Positions 17,673-26,762 of a stretch of DNA of 64,000 nt are shown here, in pieces. The number at the start of each line of letters is the position of its first letter. Positions within the stretch are counted from its first letter, which is position 1. This DNA is from Collinsella aerofaciens ATCC 25986 (lineage in GTDB: Bacteria > Actinomycetota > Coriobacteriia > Coriobacteriales > Coriobacteriaceae): the NCBI RefSeq assembly GCF_010509075.1, contig NZ_CP048433.1, positions 2,294,001-2,358,000 on the forward strand. The letters are read 5' to 3'. The position numbers were made by a program, and so were the translations under genes. The notes below the pieces were generated by a model. The model was not told the origin of the DNA and ran no database searches. It saw only the letters and a list, made by a program, of their open reading frames with translations.

Positions 17673-17991
17673 CCAAAAGGTTGCCAAGTACCATGGCGTG
17701 AGCGTTGGGGTAGCCATCATTCAGCGTGGATACATCCGGATGCGCATAGATCCAGACGATTCCAACGTTCTCGTATTTCCCGTGCAGGTAATCGAAGAGG
17801 GCAAGCGACGCCATACAGTTGCCGCCGACGGTCACGACTCTGTCGGGGTTTTCTGCCGTAAGCTTCCTCTGCGCATCCTGAATTCCCGCCAGGACTTCGT
17901 CCTCGGCACAGATGCGAACTGCCTCCCATTTCTCATGTCCAAGTTTTGGGACGCGTTTCGCAATGCCGAGTGGGACCCCTGGACAGTCGGA
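17662..17991 (-). pseudogene. Arginase/agmatinase-family fragment
   Basis: The minus-strand frame reads from a stop near 17994 through VPLGIAKRVPKLGHEKWE, VVTVGGNCMASL, FDYLHGKY, VGIVWIYAHPDV and LNDGYPNAHAMVLGNLLG. These are recognisable arginase-family metal-site regions (normally GGDCS and DAHPD). The first Asp of DAHPD is Tyr and the Asp of GGDC is Asn, so metal binding would fail. Both ends are missing. It abuts another gene fragment at about 17665. Confidence 0.7.
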
Positions 17992-19131
17992 TCACGTGGT
18001 GGCCCCCTTTGAGAGGGTCACGAGCATGGTGGTCCCGTTCTCGGAACTTGCTTCGACCTCTACCGTGCCGCCGTGTAGGGCTGCAATCTCCCAAACAAGC
18101 GCTAGCCCGAGTCCTGCGCCGCCGTATGCCCTGCTGCGGGATTTATCTAGACGAAAGAACGGCTGGAAGATGCTCTCTCGGTACTGTTTGGGTATTCCCG
18201 GGCCCTCATCTTTGACTCGCAGGAGCACGTGGCTGTCGCTGTCGCTGATGGAGACGTTGACAGTCGAGCCGGGGCGGCTGTAACGGATGGCGTTTTCGAC
18301 CAGATTGAACACCAGCCGATAGAGGAGCGTATCACTTCCGATTGTCAAAGCGTCTCCAGCACAATTGAGGGCTATGCCCTTATTCTCGGCAAGTGGCGCA
18401 AGGTCGGTGAGGACCTCTTCGGACAAGGGACCGAGTTCAACATCGTCCTCGCAAGGAACGCTGCGGAGCTCACTCATCTCGAGTAATACCTTGGTCATTC
18501 GAGACATGCGCTCGGTTTGTTCTTGTAGCAGGCCGAGCAGCTCGGCTGTTTCGGGTTGCAAACCGGAGTGCTCGGAGATGAATAGTTCAATCTGTGCTTG
18601 CATAAGGGCGAGCGGGGTGCGCAGCTCGTGTGCGGCGTTGCCGGTAAACTGACGCTGTGCAGAGAACCCTTCGCCAAGACGGGCGATCATGTCGTTGAAA
18701 GAGGCGCTACATCGTTGTAGCTCGGTGGGCACATCTTCACTGAGTCTGATTTCGCTTAGGTTGTCAGGCTGCACACGCTCAACCTGGGCGGCAAAAGCTC
18801 GTAGCGGTTTGAGCGCACGGCCGCTCACAAAGTATGCCAGCACGCCGCCAAGGAGTGTGACTCCAGCCGTGATGCACCAGGCTGTCGTGCCAAAAGACTC
18901 TTGTGCGTCGTTTACGACGATCGTGACCTCGTCATCGAGGGTCGCTTTCGTTGGGTCGAACGCCTGGGGCGAATCTTCGCCGGCTGCGCTAAGGGCCGAG
19001 ACGTCGCTGCCGATAGCATCCATGTAGCGCATGCCCGTATAGCCGACCAGGCAGTTCGTCAGCACGCACGCAGCGCACGTGAGCAGTGCCGTCATAATCG
19101 TTATGCGCCATTGCAACGAAAGCCTTTTCAT
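17992..19131 (-). CDS. Two-component sensor histidine kinase
   Basis: This 379-residue membrane kinase has a first membrane segment at about 10-32, a short external loop, a second segment at about 85-105, a HAMP linker, a HisKA domain with phospho-acceptor H168 in NAAHELRTPL, and a HATPase domain (NLVENAIRYS, DEGPGIP, GGAGLGLAL). The external loop is about 50 residues, so it may sense a membrane or small-molecule signal. Its ATG overlaps the stop of the response regulator by four bases. The arginase relic begins at its stop codon. Confidence 0.93.
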   Translation of the reverse strand: MKRLSLQWRITIMTALLTCAACVLTNCLVGYTGMRYMDAIGSDVSALSAAGEDSPQAFDPTKATLDDEVTIVVNDAQESFGTTAWCITAGVTLLGGVLAYFVSGRALKPLRAFAAQVERVQPDNLSEIRLSEDVPTELQRCSASFNDMIARLGEGFSAQRQFTGNAAHELRTPLALMQAQIELFISEHSGLQPETAELLGLLQEQTERMSRMTKVLLEMSELRSVPCEDDVELGPLSEEVLTDLAPLAENKGIALNCAGDALTIGSDTLLYRLVFNLVENAIRYSRPGSTVNVSISDSDSHVLLRVKDEGPGIPKQYRESIFQPFFRLDKSRSRAYGGAGLGLALVWEIAALHGGTVEVEASSENGTTMLVTLSKGATT

Positions 19132-19802
19132 TCGCTATCCTCCATAACGTAGCCCTCTCCAATCCGATTGCGAATCGGGTCGTATCCCAAAGCGATGCGT
19201 AGCTTTTTGCGGAGTGACGAGATATGAACGCGGGTCGCGTTGCTAAAGCTGTTCACGCTGCTATCCCAAACGTGCTCGATAAGCTCCTCTTGGCTTACCG
19301 GACGTCCCTGATTAAGCATCAGGTATTCCAAGATTCCCGTTTCCTTGCGCGTAAGAGATAAAGTCTCGCTGTCCACGGAAGCGATGCGCGCCTTGGTGTC
19401 AAAGCGGAGCTTTCTGCAGGTTAAAACTACGTCGCTTTGTGTAAAGCGTCTGAGGGTAAGGCTGCGGATCCTTGCCGCAAGCTCGTCCAGATGAAACGGC
19501 TTGGTAAGGTAATCGTTGGCGCCGGCATCGAGTCCGGCGACTTTATCGGACACTTCGCCACGCGCGGACAGAATCAGTACCTTGGTCTCGCAATCGGTTT
19601 TCCTAAGTTCCCCGAGCACGGTCATGCCGTCGACATGGGGAAGATTGAGGTCGAGTACCACGAGGTCAAAGACTTCGACGCCCAGCAGGTCGAGCGCCTC
19701 CCGTCCATCGTGGCAGCAGTCGACGCTGTACGCCAAGTTTCGCAAACTGCGTGCGATCGTGGCGCATAGTGCTCGCTCGTCCTCGACGATCAAAATACGC
19801 AT
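19128..19802 (-). CDS. OmpR-family response regulator
   Basis: This 224-residue DNA-binding protein has a receiver domain with phospho-acceptor D51 (VVLDLNLPHVDG) and a conserved Lys in LTKPFH, then a winged-helix output domain (VSQEELIEHVWDSSVNSF...HISSLRKKL). The ATG at 19802 follows AAGGAG by seven bases. It is the first gene of the operon with the kinase. The divergent redox operon begins 90 bases away and is a plausible target. Confidence 0.94.
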   Translation of the reverse strand: MRILIVEDERALCATIARSLRNLAYSVDCCHDGREALDLLGVEVFDLVVLDLNLPHVDGMTVLGELRKTDCETKVLILSARGEVSDKVAGLDAGANDYLTKPFHLDELAARIRSLTLRRFTQSDVVLTCRKLRFDTKARIASVDSETLSLTRKETGILEYLMLNQGRPVSQEELIEHVWDSSVNSFSNATRVHISSLRKKLRIALGYDPIRNRIGEGYVMEDSE

Positions 19803-19892
19803 AACAGTCTCCTTGCACATTCCAAATCGCGCTTAACACGGATTTTATAGTCGATATGGTCCAATGGTCGCGTAACGAAAGGAGTGGTTGGG

Positions 19893-20039
19893 TTGTTCAA
19901 AGCGGTAAAACCCGTGGTACAGGTCGCTTTGTTGATCGTCGGAATTGCCATGGTGTGCTTTGGCGTTATGCGTGGCGAGGCGGATGCCGTGCTGGCCAAA
20001 GCGATTAGGCTGTGCTTGGAGTGTATCGGAATTGGATAA
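19893..20039 (+). CDS. CD1871A-family CXXC motif-containing small membrane protein
   Basis: This 48-residue protein is easily missed. It has one membrane helix (VVQVALLIVGIAMVCFGVM), then RGEADAVLAKAIRLCLECIGIG, with a terminal CLEC cysteine pair. That matches the family of tiny CXXC proteins found beside 4Fe-4S and TlpA-like genes. The TTG start at 19893 follows AAAGGAG by eight bases; a GTG at 19884 is an alternative. Its stop overlaps the start of the next gene, so translation is coupled. Its role is unknown; the cysteine pair suggests electron or thiol transfer. Confidence 0.75.
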   Translation: MFKAVKPVVQVALLIVGIAMVCFGVMRGEADAVLAKAIRLCLECIGIG

Positions 20040-20934
20040 AAGAGAAAACACTGCGTCGCATGTTTTGGCCCAATTTCGCGGATTCATTCAGGCGGCGGCA
20101 ACACTTATTACCAACATTCACCTGCCAAACTTTGCCAAAGGAAGCATCTATCAGGGCGCGGGAAAAACAGTCTGCGTACCTGGACTTAATTGCTATTCGT
20201 GTCCCGCGGCATCGGGTGCGTGCCCCATCGGGTCGTTCCAGTCGGTGGTAGGTTCATCCAAGTTCAACTTTTCTTACTATGTTACCGGTACGCTCATTTT
20301 GCTCGGCGTGCTGCTGGGACGTTTTGTATGCGGCTTTCTGTGCCCGTTTGGCTGGCTGCAGGAGCTGCTTCATAAGATTCCCGGCAAAAAGCTTTCGACA
20401 AAAAAGCTCAAGCCGCTCACGTACATCAAGTACGTCGTGTTGCTGTTTGCCGTGGTGCTGCTACCCGTCTTGGTGGTTAACGACGTGGGCATGGGCGACC
20501 CGTTCTTTTGTAAGTACATCTGTCCGCAGGGTGTGCTCGAGGGCGCCATTCCGCTGGCCATTGCCAATGCCGGCATTCGATCTGCGTTGGGACAGCTCTT
20601 TACTTGGAAACTTGTCGTTCTCATTGCCGTGGTAGTGCTGAGCGTTTTGCTCTATCGCCCCTTCTGCAAATGGATTTGCCCGCTCGGCGCATTCTATGCG
20701 CTCATGAATAAGGTGTCCTTGTTGGGGATTCAGGTCGACGCGTGCAAATGCGTCTCGTGCGGCAAGTGTTCAAGGGTTTGTCAGATGGACGTTGATGTGG
20801 TCCGCGCGCCCAATCATGCCGAATGTATCCGGTGCGGAAAGTGCATCGGGGCCTGCCCCGTCGATGCCATCAGCTATCGCTATGGCCTGGATGTGTCGGC
20901 GGAAAAGCTTCCCTTGACCGCCGATAAAAAGTAA
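20032..20934 (+). CDS. 4Fe-4S binding membrane protein (NapH/CcoG-like)
   Basis: This 300-residue membrane protein should pass electrons across or along the membrane. Cysteine motifs lie at CYSCPAASGACPIG, CGFLCPFGW, CKYICPQG and CKWICPLGAF, between four or so membrane helices. Two C-terminal ferredoxin motifs follow: CVSCGKCSRVCQMD and CIRCGKCIGACPVDA. I place the start at TTG 20032, which follows GGAG by ten bases and overlaps the previous gene by eight. A longer frame upstream to 19945 is the shadow of that small gene. It likely serves the TlpA-like protein downstream. Confidence 0.85.
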   Translation: MDKRENTASHVLAQFRGFIQAAATLITNIHLPNFAKGSIYQGAGKTVCVPGLNCYSCPAASGACPIGSFQSVVGSSKFNFSYYVTGTLILLGVLLGRFVCGFLCPFGWLQELLHKIPGKKLSTKKLKPLTYIKYVVLLFAVVLLPVLVVNDVGMGDPFFCKYICPQGVLEGAIPLAIANAGIRSALGQLFTWKLVVLIAVVVLSVLLYRPFCKWICPLGAFYALMNKVSLLGIQVDACKCVSCGKCSRVCQMDVDVVRAPNHAECIRCGKCIGACPVDAISYRYGLDVSAEKLPLTADKK

Positions 20935-20963
20935 ACAAGCTTCGACAAAACGGAGGAATGACT

Positions 20964-21935
20964 ATGAAGCTTTCTAAGATTGCGGCCCTGTTTATGGTGC
21001 CGGTATTGGCCTTGTGCCTTGTGGCATGTTCGGCGCCCGGTGGCAATGCGAGCGAATCTGCGAGCTCCGATCCTAAGATCGCAGAACTCACTGCGCAGAA
21101 GCCGGCCAATGCCGACGAGGCCGCCGAGCTGTATGCGAAGCTCATGCAGAAGGAGAACGAGATCTTTTCGAGTGATAACGCGCTGTGGGAAAAGGTATTC
21201 AATGCAGCAAATAAAGACTCGGCAATGATTGAGGATGGCAGCAATTACGGCGATTTCCTGCTCAAGACCATCGACGGCGCTAAGGATGAGTTTACGGCGG
21301 ATGAGCTTAAGACGCTCAAGGCTGGTGCGCAGCAGATCAAGGAGATCGAGGACAAGCTCGAGAGCTTGGAGAAGGAGTTCCCCGGCTGTGGAAGCACGCC
21401 GAGCGCAGGCGAGAGCGTCGACGCTTCGACCGCTGGCATGACGGCTGGTGCCAATGCTTCGAGCGAGGCGACGAAGTTCCCCAGCTTTACGGGCAAAGAC
21501 CTGGATGGCAACGACGTGAACAGCGACGAGCTGTTCTCTAAGAACAAGGTCACCGTCATGAACTTCTGGTTCACTACTTGCAAGCCGTGCGTGGGCGAGC
21601 TGGGCGATCTTGAGAAGCTGAATCAGGAGCTTGCCGAGAAGGGCGGCCAGGTCGTGGGCGTCAATTCCTTTACGCTCGATGGCAACAAGGGCGAGATCGC
21701 AGATGCCAAGGACGTGCTGAGCAAGAAGGGCGTGACATATAAGAACATCTGGTTCAAGTCGGATAGCGAGGCCGGTAAGTTCACGTCAAATTTGTTCTCG
21801 TTCCCGACAACGTATGTCATCGATCAGAACGGCAACATCGTAGGGGATCCAATCGTGGGAGCCATCAGCTCCGCCGAGCAGCGCGCAGCACTCGACAAGC
21901 TTATCGACCAGGCGATTGCGAATAGCGAGCAGTAA
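20964..21935 (+). CDS. TlpA-family thioredoxin-like lipoprotein
   Basis: This 323-residue lipoprotein has the lipobox LCLVAC and an Ala/Ser-rich linker. Residues 25-150 are a helical domain rich in Glu and Lys. The last 150 residues form a thioredoxin fold of the TlpA/ResA type with active site WFTTCKPCVGEL. It is an extracytoplasmic thiol-disulfide reductase, perhaps for cytochrome or protein maturation. The ATG at 20964 is seven bases after GGAGG; the one at 20958 is too close. It is the third gene of the redox operon and ends at a terminator. Confidence 0.9.
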   Translation: MKLSKIAALFMVPVLALCLVACSAPGGNASESASSDPKIAELTAQKPANADEAAELYAKLMQKENEIFSSDNALWEKVFNAANKDSAMIEDGSNYGDFLLKTIDGAKDEFTADELKTLKAGAQQIKEIEDKLESLEKEFPGCGSTPSAGESVDASTAGMTAGANASSEATKFPSFTGKDLDGNDVNSDELFSKNKVTVMNFWFTTCKPCVGELGDLEKLNQELAEKGGQVVGVNSFTLDGNKGEIADAKDVLSKKGVTYKNIWFKSDSEAGKFTSNLFSFPTTYVIDQNGNIVGDPIVGAISSAEQRAALDKLIDQAIANSEQ

Positions 21936-22014
21936 AAAACGCGTAAAGCATGGCGAGGATCGTGCGCCGCTGTGCGGAGTAGTCCGCTGCCTTTCAAGAT
22001 AATCTCCACCATAT

Positions 22015-22042
22015 AGAGGTCCCGCTCGGGGCCTCTTCTTTT
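22015..22042 (+). terminator. Rho-independent terminator of the redox operon
   Basis: AGAGG-CCCG pairs with CGGG-CCTCT around a two-base loop and is followed by TTCTTTT. Confidence 0.8.
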
Positions 22043-22188
22043 AGGCGCCGTCCCGTTCGTTTTTTGATGCGGTTCCCTACATTCCTCACTGGTGTCGGTG
22101 AAAAATGGGGATAGAGTAGGACAAACGCGTCGAATACGAACGGCGGGGGAGAGCGGGCAGGGTGCCTGCGCAGGAGAGGTTGCCGTCC

Positions 22189-25100
22189 ATGTTGGAGCTC
22201 AAAGGTATTTGCAAAAGGTACGTTACGCAGTCGTTTACGCAGGTGGCGCTCGACAGCGTGAGCCTGTCTTTTCGGGATAACGAGTTCGTGGCCATTCTGG
22301 GACCTTCGGGGTCGGGCAAAACTACGATGCTCAACGTTATCGGTGGGCTCGATCATTTCGATTCTGGCGACCTGCTGATCGACGGTATTTCGACCAAGGA
22401 TTTTCACGATCGCGATTGGGATGCCTACCGCAACAACCGCATCGGCTTTGTGTTCCAAAGCTATAACCTCATTCCGCATCAGACCATCTTGGAAAACGTG
22501 GAGCTGGCGCTTACGCTCACAGGTGTGGGGCATGCCGAGCGCCGCCAGCGTGCGCGCGAGGCGTTGGAGAAAGTCGGCTTGGGCGAGCACGTTAACAAGC
22601 GCCCGAGCCAGCTATCGGGCGGGCAGATGCAGCGCGTGGCCATTGCCCGCGCCCTGATCAATGACCCTGAGATCGTCCTTGCCGACGAGCCGACTGGCGC
22701 TTTGGATTCAACGACATCCGTGCAGGTTATGGATTTGCTCAAAGAAGTTGCGCGCGACCGTCTGGTCATCATGGTCACGCACAATCCCGACCTGGCATAC
22801 CAATACGCCACGCGCATCGTCAACCTGGCGGACGGCAAGATCACCGATGATTCCGATCCTTTCGATGTCGCTGACGCCACGCGCCGCGAGGCCAAGCCTA
22901 CGCGCAAAACCTCGATGAGCTTTGTGACGGCGCTGGGGCTTTCTGCCCGAAACCTCATGACCAAGAAGGGCCGCACGGCCATGACGGCCTTTGCGGGCTC
23001 GATTGGCATTATCGGTATCGCGGCGATTCTGGCGCTGTCCAACGGCGTAAACGGCTACATCAAAAAGGTCGAGGAGGATACGCTCTCGAGCTACCCACTC
23101 ACCATTTCCAAGCAGGATTACGACCTGTCGTCCATGATGGGCGGACAGGGGGCTGCGGATGATGACTCGCCTGAAAACGTGGATTCGTCCGACGACAGTG
23201 CCGAAACCGATAAGATTCCCGTGGTCACGGCCGTAAAGGATATGTTTGCGAGCGTTAAGTCCAACTACATGACGAGCTTTAAGGCATGGCTTGACGACGG
23301 CGGCGACGGTATCGACAAAGAGGTCAACGCCATTCAGTACGGCTACGGTGTATCGCCGGTTGTCTATCGTGCCGGCAAGGGCGATGAGAAGCCCGTTCGG
23401 CTTGTTCCCAACGCAATGACCGAGGCTATGAGCGGAGGCGCGAGTTCGGCGGCAACGGTGAGCATGGAATCCATGGGAACCTCGGTCTTTAACGAGATGA
23501 TTGACGACCAGAGCCTGCTCGACAGCCAGTACGATGTCGTCGCCGGTCATTGGCCCACGTCTGCCAACGAAGCCGTGATGGTGCTTTCGAGCCGCGGTAC
23601 GGTGGGCGACTATACGCTCTACAGCATCGGTGCGCTGGATATCGATGAGCTCAACGATCTGGTAAACAGTGCCATGACGGCCGACGGTGGGGTCAAAGCA
23701 CCCGAGACCGGCACCGACTTTACCTACGACGATGCGCTGTCCACGACGTTTAAGGTGCTGTCGCCGGCCGATGCCTATCGCAAAAACGAAGAGACCGGCA
23801 TGTGGACCGACATGTCTGGTGACGCCGACTTTATGGCCGCCAAGGTTGCCGATGGCATCGACGTACACATCGTGGGTGTGGTGCGCCCTAACGAGACGGC
23901 CAATGCGAGTGCGTTGTCTCCGGGCATTGCCTATACACATGCGCTGACTCGCCAGCTTATGGAGCGCGCCGCCGATTCGCAGATTGTGCGGGAGCAACTC
24001 GCCCACCCCGAGACGGATGTCTTTACGGGCAAAACCTTCGACGAACTGCAAGGCGAGGCCAAACAAGGCGTGGATCTGGGCAGCATGTTCAGTGTGGACG
24101 AGGCGGCGCTCAAGAGCGCGTTCTCGTTCGATACCTCCGTGCTCTCGGGTGTTGCCGGCGGTATGGACCCGTCGTGTCTTGACTTGTCCGAGCTGGACAT
24201 TGACCTTTCGGGCGTAGGGAAGGATATCGACTTCAGCGACATCATGTCTAAGGCGCCAGCCCCCGATTTCTCGGGTGTCTTCGATGGGTTGGAGCTTACA
24301 CCCGAGCAGATGCAGCAAGTGGGGGCGCTCGCCAACCAACTGTTCACGGGCTTTATGCAGTCGGAACAGTTTAAGGCGCTGACGCCCGAAGATCTTAAGG
24401 ACGCGTCAAAGCTTGCCGCCGCGTTCTCGACGTATCTTGAGAGTGATACGGCAGCCCAGCAAATCCTGGCTCAGCTCAAGGCACTCGGCGGCGATGCCCT
24501 GGCCGAGCGCCTGCAGCAGGCGATGACCGACTATGTACAAAAGCAGCTGGCTCCGTATCTGCAGCAGGCTCTGGATCAGATGATGAAGTCGATCAGCGAC
24601 CAGATTGCGACGACGGTGTCAACTCAGCTCAAGGCAGGCGCGGCAGGGCTCATGGGCCAGATGGCGACGCAGATGTCATCGAGTTTTGCCAACCTGGCGA
24701 GCACTATGCGTGTGGATGCGAGCGCCTTTGCCCGCGCCATCCACTTCAACATGGACGCCGAGGACCTGAGTTCGCTTATGATGAGTTATGCCAAGGCATC
24801 GCAGCTTACCTGTGACAACAACCTGACCACACTGGGTTATGCGGACGAGGCAGACCCCATCTCGGTCAAGATTTTCCCGCGCGACTTTGAGGCGAAGGAG
24901 CGCGTGCTCGACCATATCGATGCGTATAACAAGCAGGTCAAAGCTGCTGGCCACGATGAGCAGGCGATTTCGTACACCGACTATATGGGAATCATTATGG
25001 GCTCGGTGACCGACATTGTGAATACCATCAGCTTGGTGCTCATCGCATTCGTGAGCATCAGCCTAGTGGTGAGCTCCATTATGATCGGCATCATCACCTA

Positions 25101-25428
25101 CATCAGCGTGCTGGAGCGCAAAAAGGAGATTGGCATCCTGCGCGCGATCGGCGCGTCGAAGCGCAACGTGGCCAACGTATTCAATGCCGAGACCTTTATC
25201 GAGGGCCTCATCGCCGGCGTCTTTGCCATTGTCGTCGTGGTGCTCGTGAGCTTTCCGGTTAATACCTGGGCGCTTGCGGCCAAACAGGTGCCCAATCTGA
25301 TGAGCCTGCCCGTGCAGGATGCGCTGGTGCTCATCGCAATTTCAGTGCTGCTGACGGTCGTTGCCGGCCTGCTGCCGGCCCGCAGCGCATCCAAGAAGGA
25401 CCCCGTCGAAGCCCTGCGCTCCGAATAA
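22189..25428 (+). CDS. ABC transporter, ATPase fused to MacB/FtsX-type permease
   Basis: This 1079-residue protein combines a nucleotide-binding domain (Walker A GPSGSGKT at 38-45, signature LSGGQMQRV, Walker B IVLADEP) with a permease. One membrane helix follows at about 255-280, then a very long external region of about 650 residues, then three helices at the C-terminus ([25 protein letters not shown] is the FtsX coupling loop in part). The external region contains Gln-rich coiled segments. It likely acts as a homodimer in export or mechanotransmission. The ATG at 22189 follows AGGAGAGG; an upstream in-frame ATG at 22162 is unlikely. Confidence 0.88.
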   Translation: MLELKGICKRYVTQSFTQVALDSVSLSFRDNEFVAILGPSGSGKTTMLNVIGGLDHFDSGDLLIDGISTKDFHDRDWDAYRNNRIGFVFQSYNLIPHQTILENVELALTLTGVGHAERRQRAREALEKVGLGEHVNKRPSQLSGGQMQRVAIARALINDPEIVLADEPTGALDSTTSVQVMDLLKEVARDRLVIMVTHNPDLAYQYATRIVNLADGKITDDSDPFDVADATRREAKPTRKTSMSFVTALGLSARNLMTKKGRTAMTAFAGSIGIIGIAAILALSNGVNGYIKKVEEDTLSSYPLTISKQDYDLSSMMGGQGAADDDSPENVDSSDDSAETDKIPVVTAVKDMFASVKSNYMTSFKAWLDDGGDGIDKEVNAIQYGYGVSPVVYRAGKGDEKPVRLVPNAMTEAMSGGASSAATVSMESMGTSVFNEMIDDQSLLDSQYDVVAGHWPTSANEAVMVLSSRGTVGDYTLYSIGALDIDELNDLVNSAMTADGGVKAPETGTDFTYDDALSTTFKVLSPADAYRKNEETGMWTDMSGDADFMAAKVADGIDVHIVGVVRPNETANASALSPGIAYTHALTRQLMERAADSQIVREQLAHPETDVFTGKTFDELQGEAKQGVDLGSMFSVDEAALKSAFSFDTSVLSGVAGGMDPSCLDLSELDIDLSGVGKDIDFSDIMSKAPAPDFSGVFDGLELTPEQMQQVGALANQLFTGFMQSEQFKALTPEDLKDASKLAAAFSTYLESDTAAQQILAQLKALGGDALAERLQQAMTDYVQKQLAPYLQQALDQMMKSISDQIATTVSTQLKAGAAGLMGQMATQMSSSFANLASTMRVDASAFARAIHFNMDAEDLSSLMMSYAKASQLTCDNNLTTLGYADEADPISVKIFPRDFEAKERVLDHIDAYNKQVKAAGHDEQAISYTDYMGIIMGSVTDIVNTISLVLIAFVSISLVVSSIMIGIITYISVLERKKEIGILRAIGASKRNVANVFNAETFIEGLIAGVFAIVVVVLVSFPVNTWALAAKQVPNLMSLPVQDALVLIAISVLLTVVAGLLPARSASKKDPVEALRSE

Positions 25429-25431
25429 TGC

Positions 25432-25454
25432 GACAAAGGGACAGTCCCTTTGTC
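25432..25454. repeat. GGGAC-core palindrome after the ABC gene
   Basis: GACAAAGGGAC and GTCCCTTTGTC are perfect inverted arms around one base. This is the clearest member of a family of intergenic palindromes in the window (also 32983, 33299, 45572). It could terminate transcription, though no T-tract follows. Confidence 0.7.
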
Positions 25455-25528
25455 ACATTGAGACCCTTGCGAAAACGGGGTCTAATTACCGTTCGGCAGG
25501 TTAAGAACTCCCTCTCCCCGCTTAATGC

Positions 25529-25572
25529 TTGACGAAGAGTCCTCTGGTTTATATACCTATCGGTAGGCATAT
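25529..25572 (+). promoter_or_regulatory. Promoter with overlapping TetR-type operator for the MFS gene
   Basis: TTGACG (25529-25534), a 17-base spacer and TATACC (25552-25557) form the promoter. A near-perfect 22-bp palindrome, 25551-25572 with core CCTATCGGTAGG, overlaps the -10 box. A related motif lies twice between the TetR gene and the agmatine deiminase gene, so this gene is probably part of the same regulon. Confidence 0.7.
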
Positions 25573-26754
25573 AGGATGTATTGCCGATAGAAATGGAGCA
25601 ACCATGACTCTCACCACACCAGCCAAAAAAGATTGTCTCCGTGAAAGCGGCGCATTTGCTTGGGTCGTCGTTATTGCGCTCGGCTTAATGTCCGCCGGAA
25701 CAACTGGCACATATAGCATTATTGCCGGCTCATTCGTTGCTCCAGTATGTGAAGATCTGGGCTTTGACTACACTTCTTTTTCTTTCTATTTAACCGCGAT
25801 TCTTCTTGGCCTTGCGCTTGGGCTTCCGCTTTTGAGTCGCTTCATTCCAAAAGTAATCGGCAAACCATGGCATATTTGCATTGAACTCGTCCTTATTGCC
25901 GCCGGCGCCGCAATGGCGTTCTACACCGAGGTCTGGATGTTCACCGTCTCCGCCGCAGTGATCGGCATCTGCTTTTCGTTTACAACGGGCGTCTGCATGT
26001 CCGATGTCATTGACCAATGGTTCAGCAAATCGTCCGGTCTCGCCATCGGCCTCGCTTGGGGCGTTAATTCTCTCTGCACGCTGTTATTGAGTCCTGTCAT
26101 TACGCTGGTCATCGAGCAGCAAGGCTGGCGTACGGGATACATCGTGCTTGCGGCCGTTTCTGCAGCTATGATTTTGCCTGCAAGCGCATTTATCATTCGC
26201 CTTAACCCCTCTGATCGCAATATGCTTCCGTACGGAGAGACCGTCTCCGAAACCCATGAGAGCTGCAGCGCCGATGAGCAGGAAGATGTCCTTTCGGGCA
26301 TGGCACTCCGCGATGCCGCGAAAACGCCGTCTTTTATTCTCTGTGTCCTCTTGCTTTGCGTGGCGCAGCTCACCTGCTGCATGAACCAGCTGTTTCCAAC
26401 CTATGCAAGCGAGGTCGGTTTCAATCCTATCGTAGGAAGCTTAATGGTCTCGGCAGCTTCACTCTCCGATATCTTCCTAAATTCCTTCGTGGGCAAAACA
26501 TGCGACAAGCTTGGCGCTATTAAAGCAACGGTCGCATGGACAGGTGTCAGCATTCTTTCATTCCTGCTTCTTATCATTGGCGGAAGCAATGAGACCGTTT
26601 CCATCATTGCAGCTGGTGTAAACGATGTCATGTTCGCCATCGTTGGAACCGCAATGCCGATGCTTCTCCTCTCGCTCTTTGGATCACGCGATTTTGGAAG
26701 GATCTATTCGATCGTTTGCTCAGCGGGCTATGTCGTCGGTGCTTTTGGAATGCC

Positions 26755-26762
26755 GGTCATGA
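26755..26762. repeat. Target site duplication, left copy
   Basis: GGTCATGA lies at 26755-26762 and again at 28125-28132, directly flanking the IS. An 8-bp duplication is normal for IS256-family elements. Confidence 0.85.

Noticed and set aside
22708-24339. Minus-strand 543-codon frame
   Set aside because: It is antisense to the ABC transporter gene and Arg/His-rich, without family motifs.
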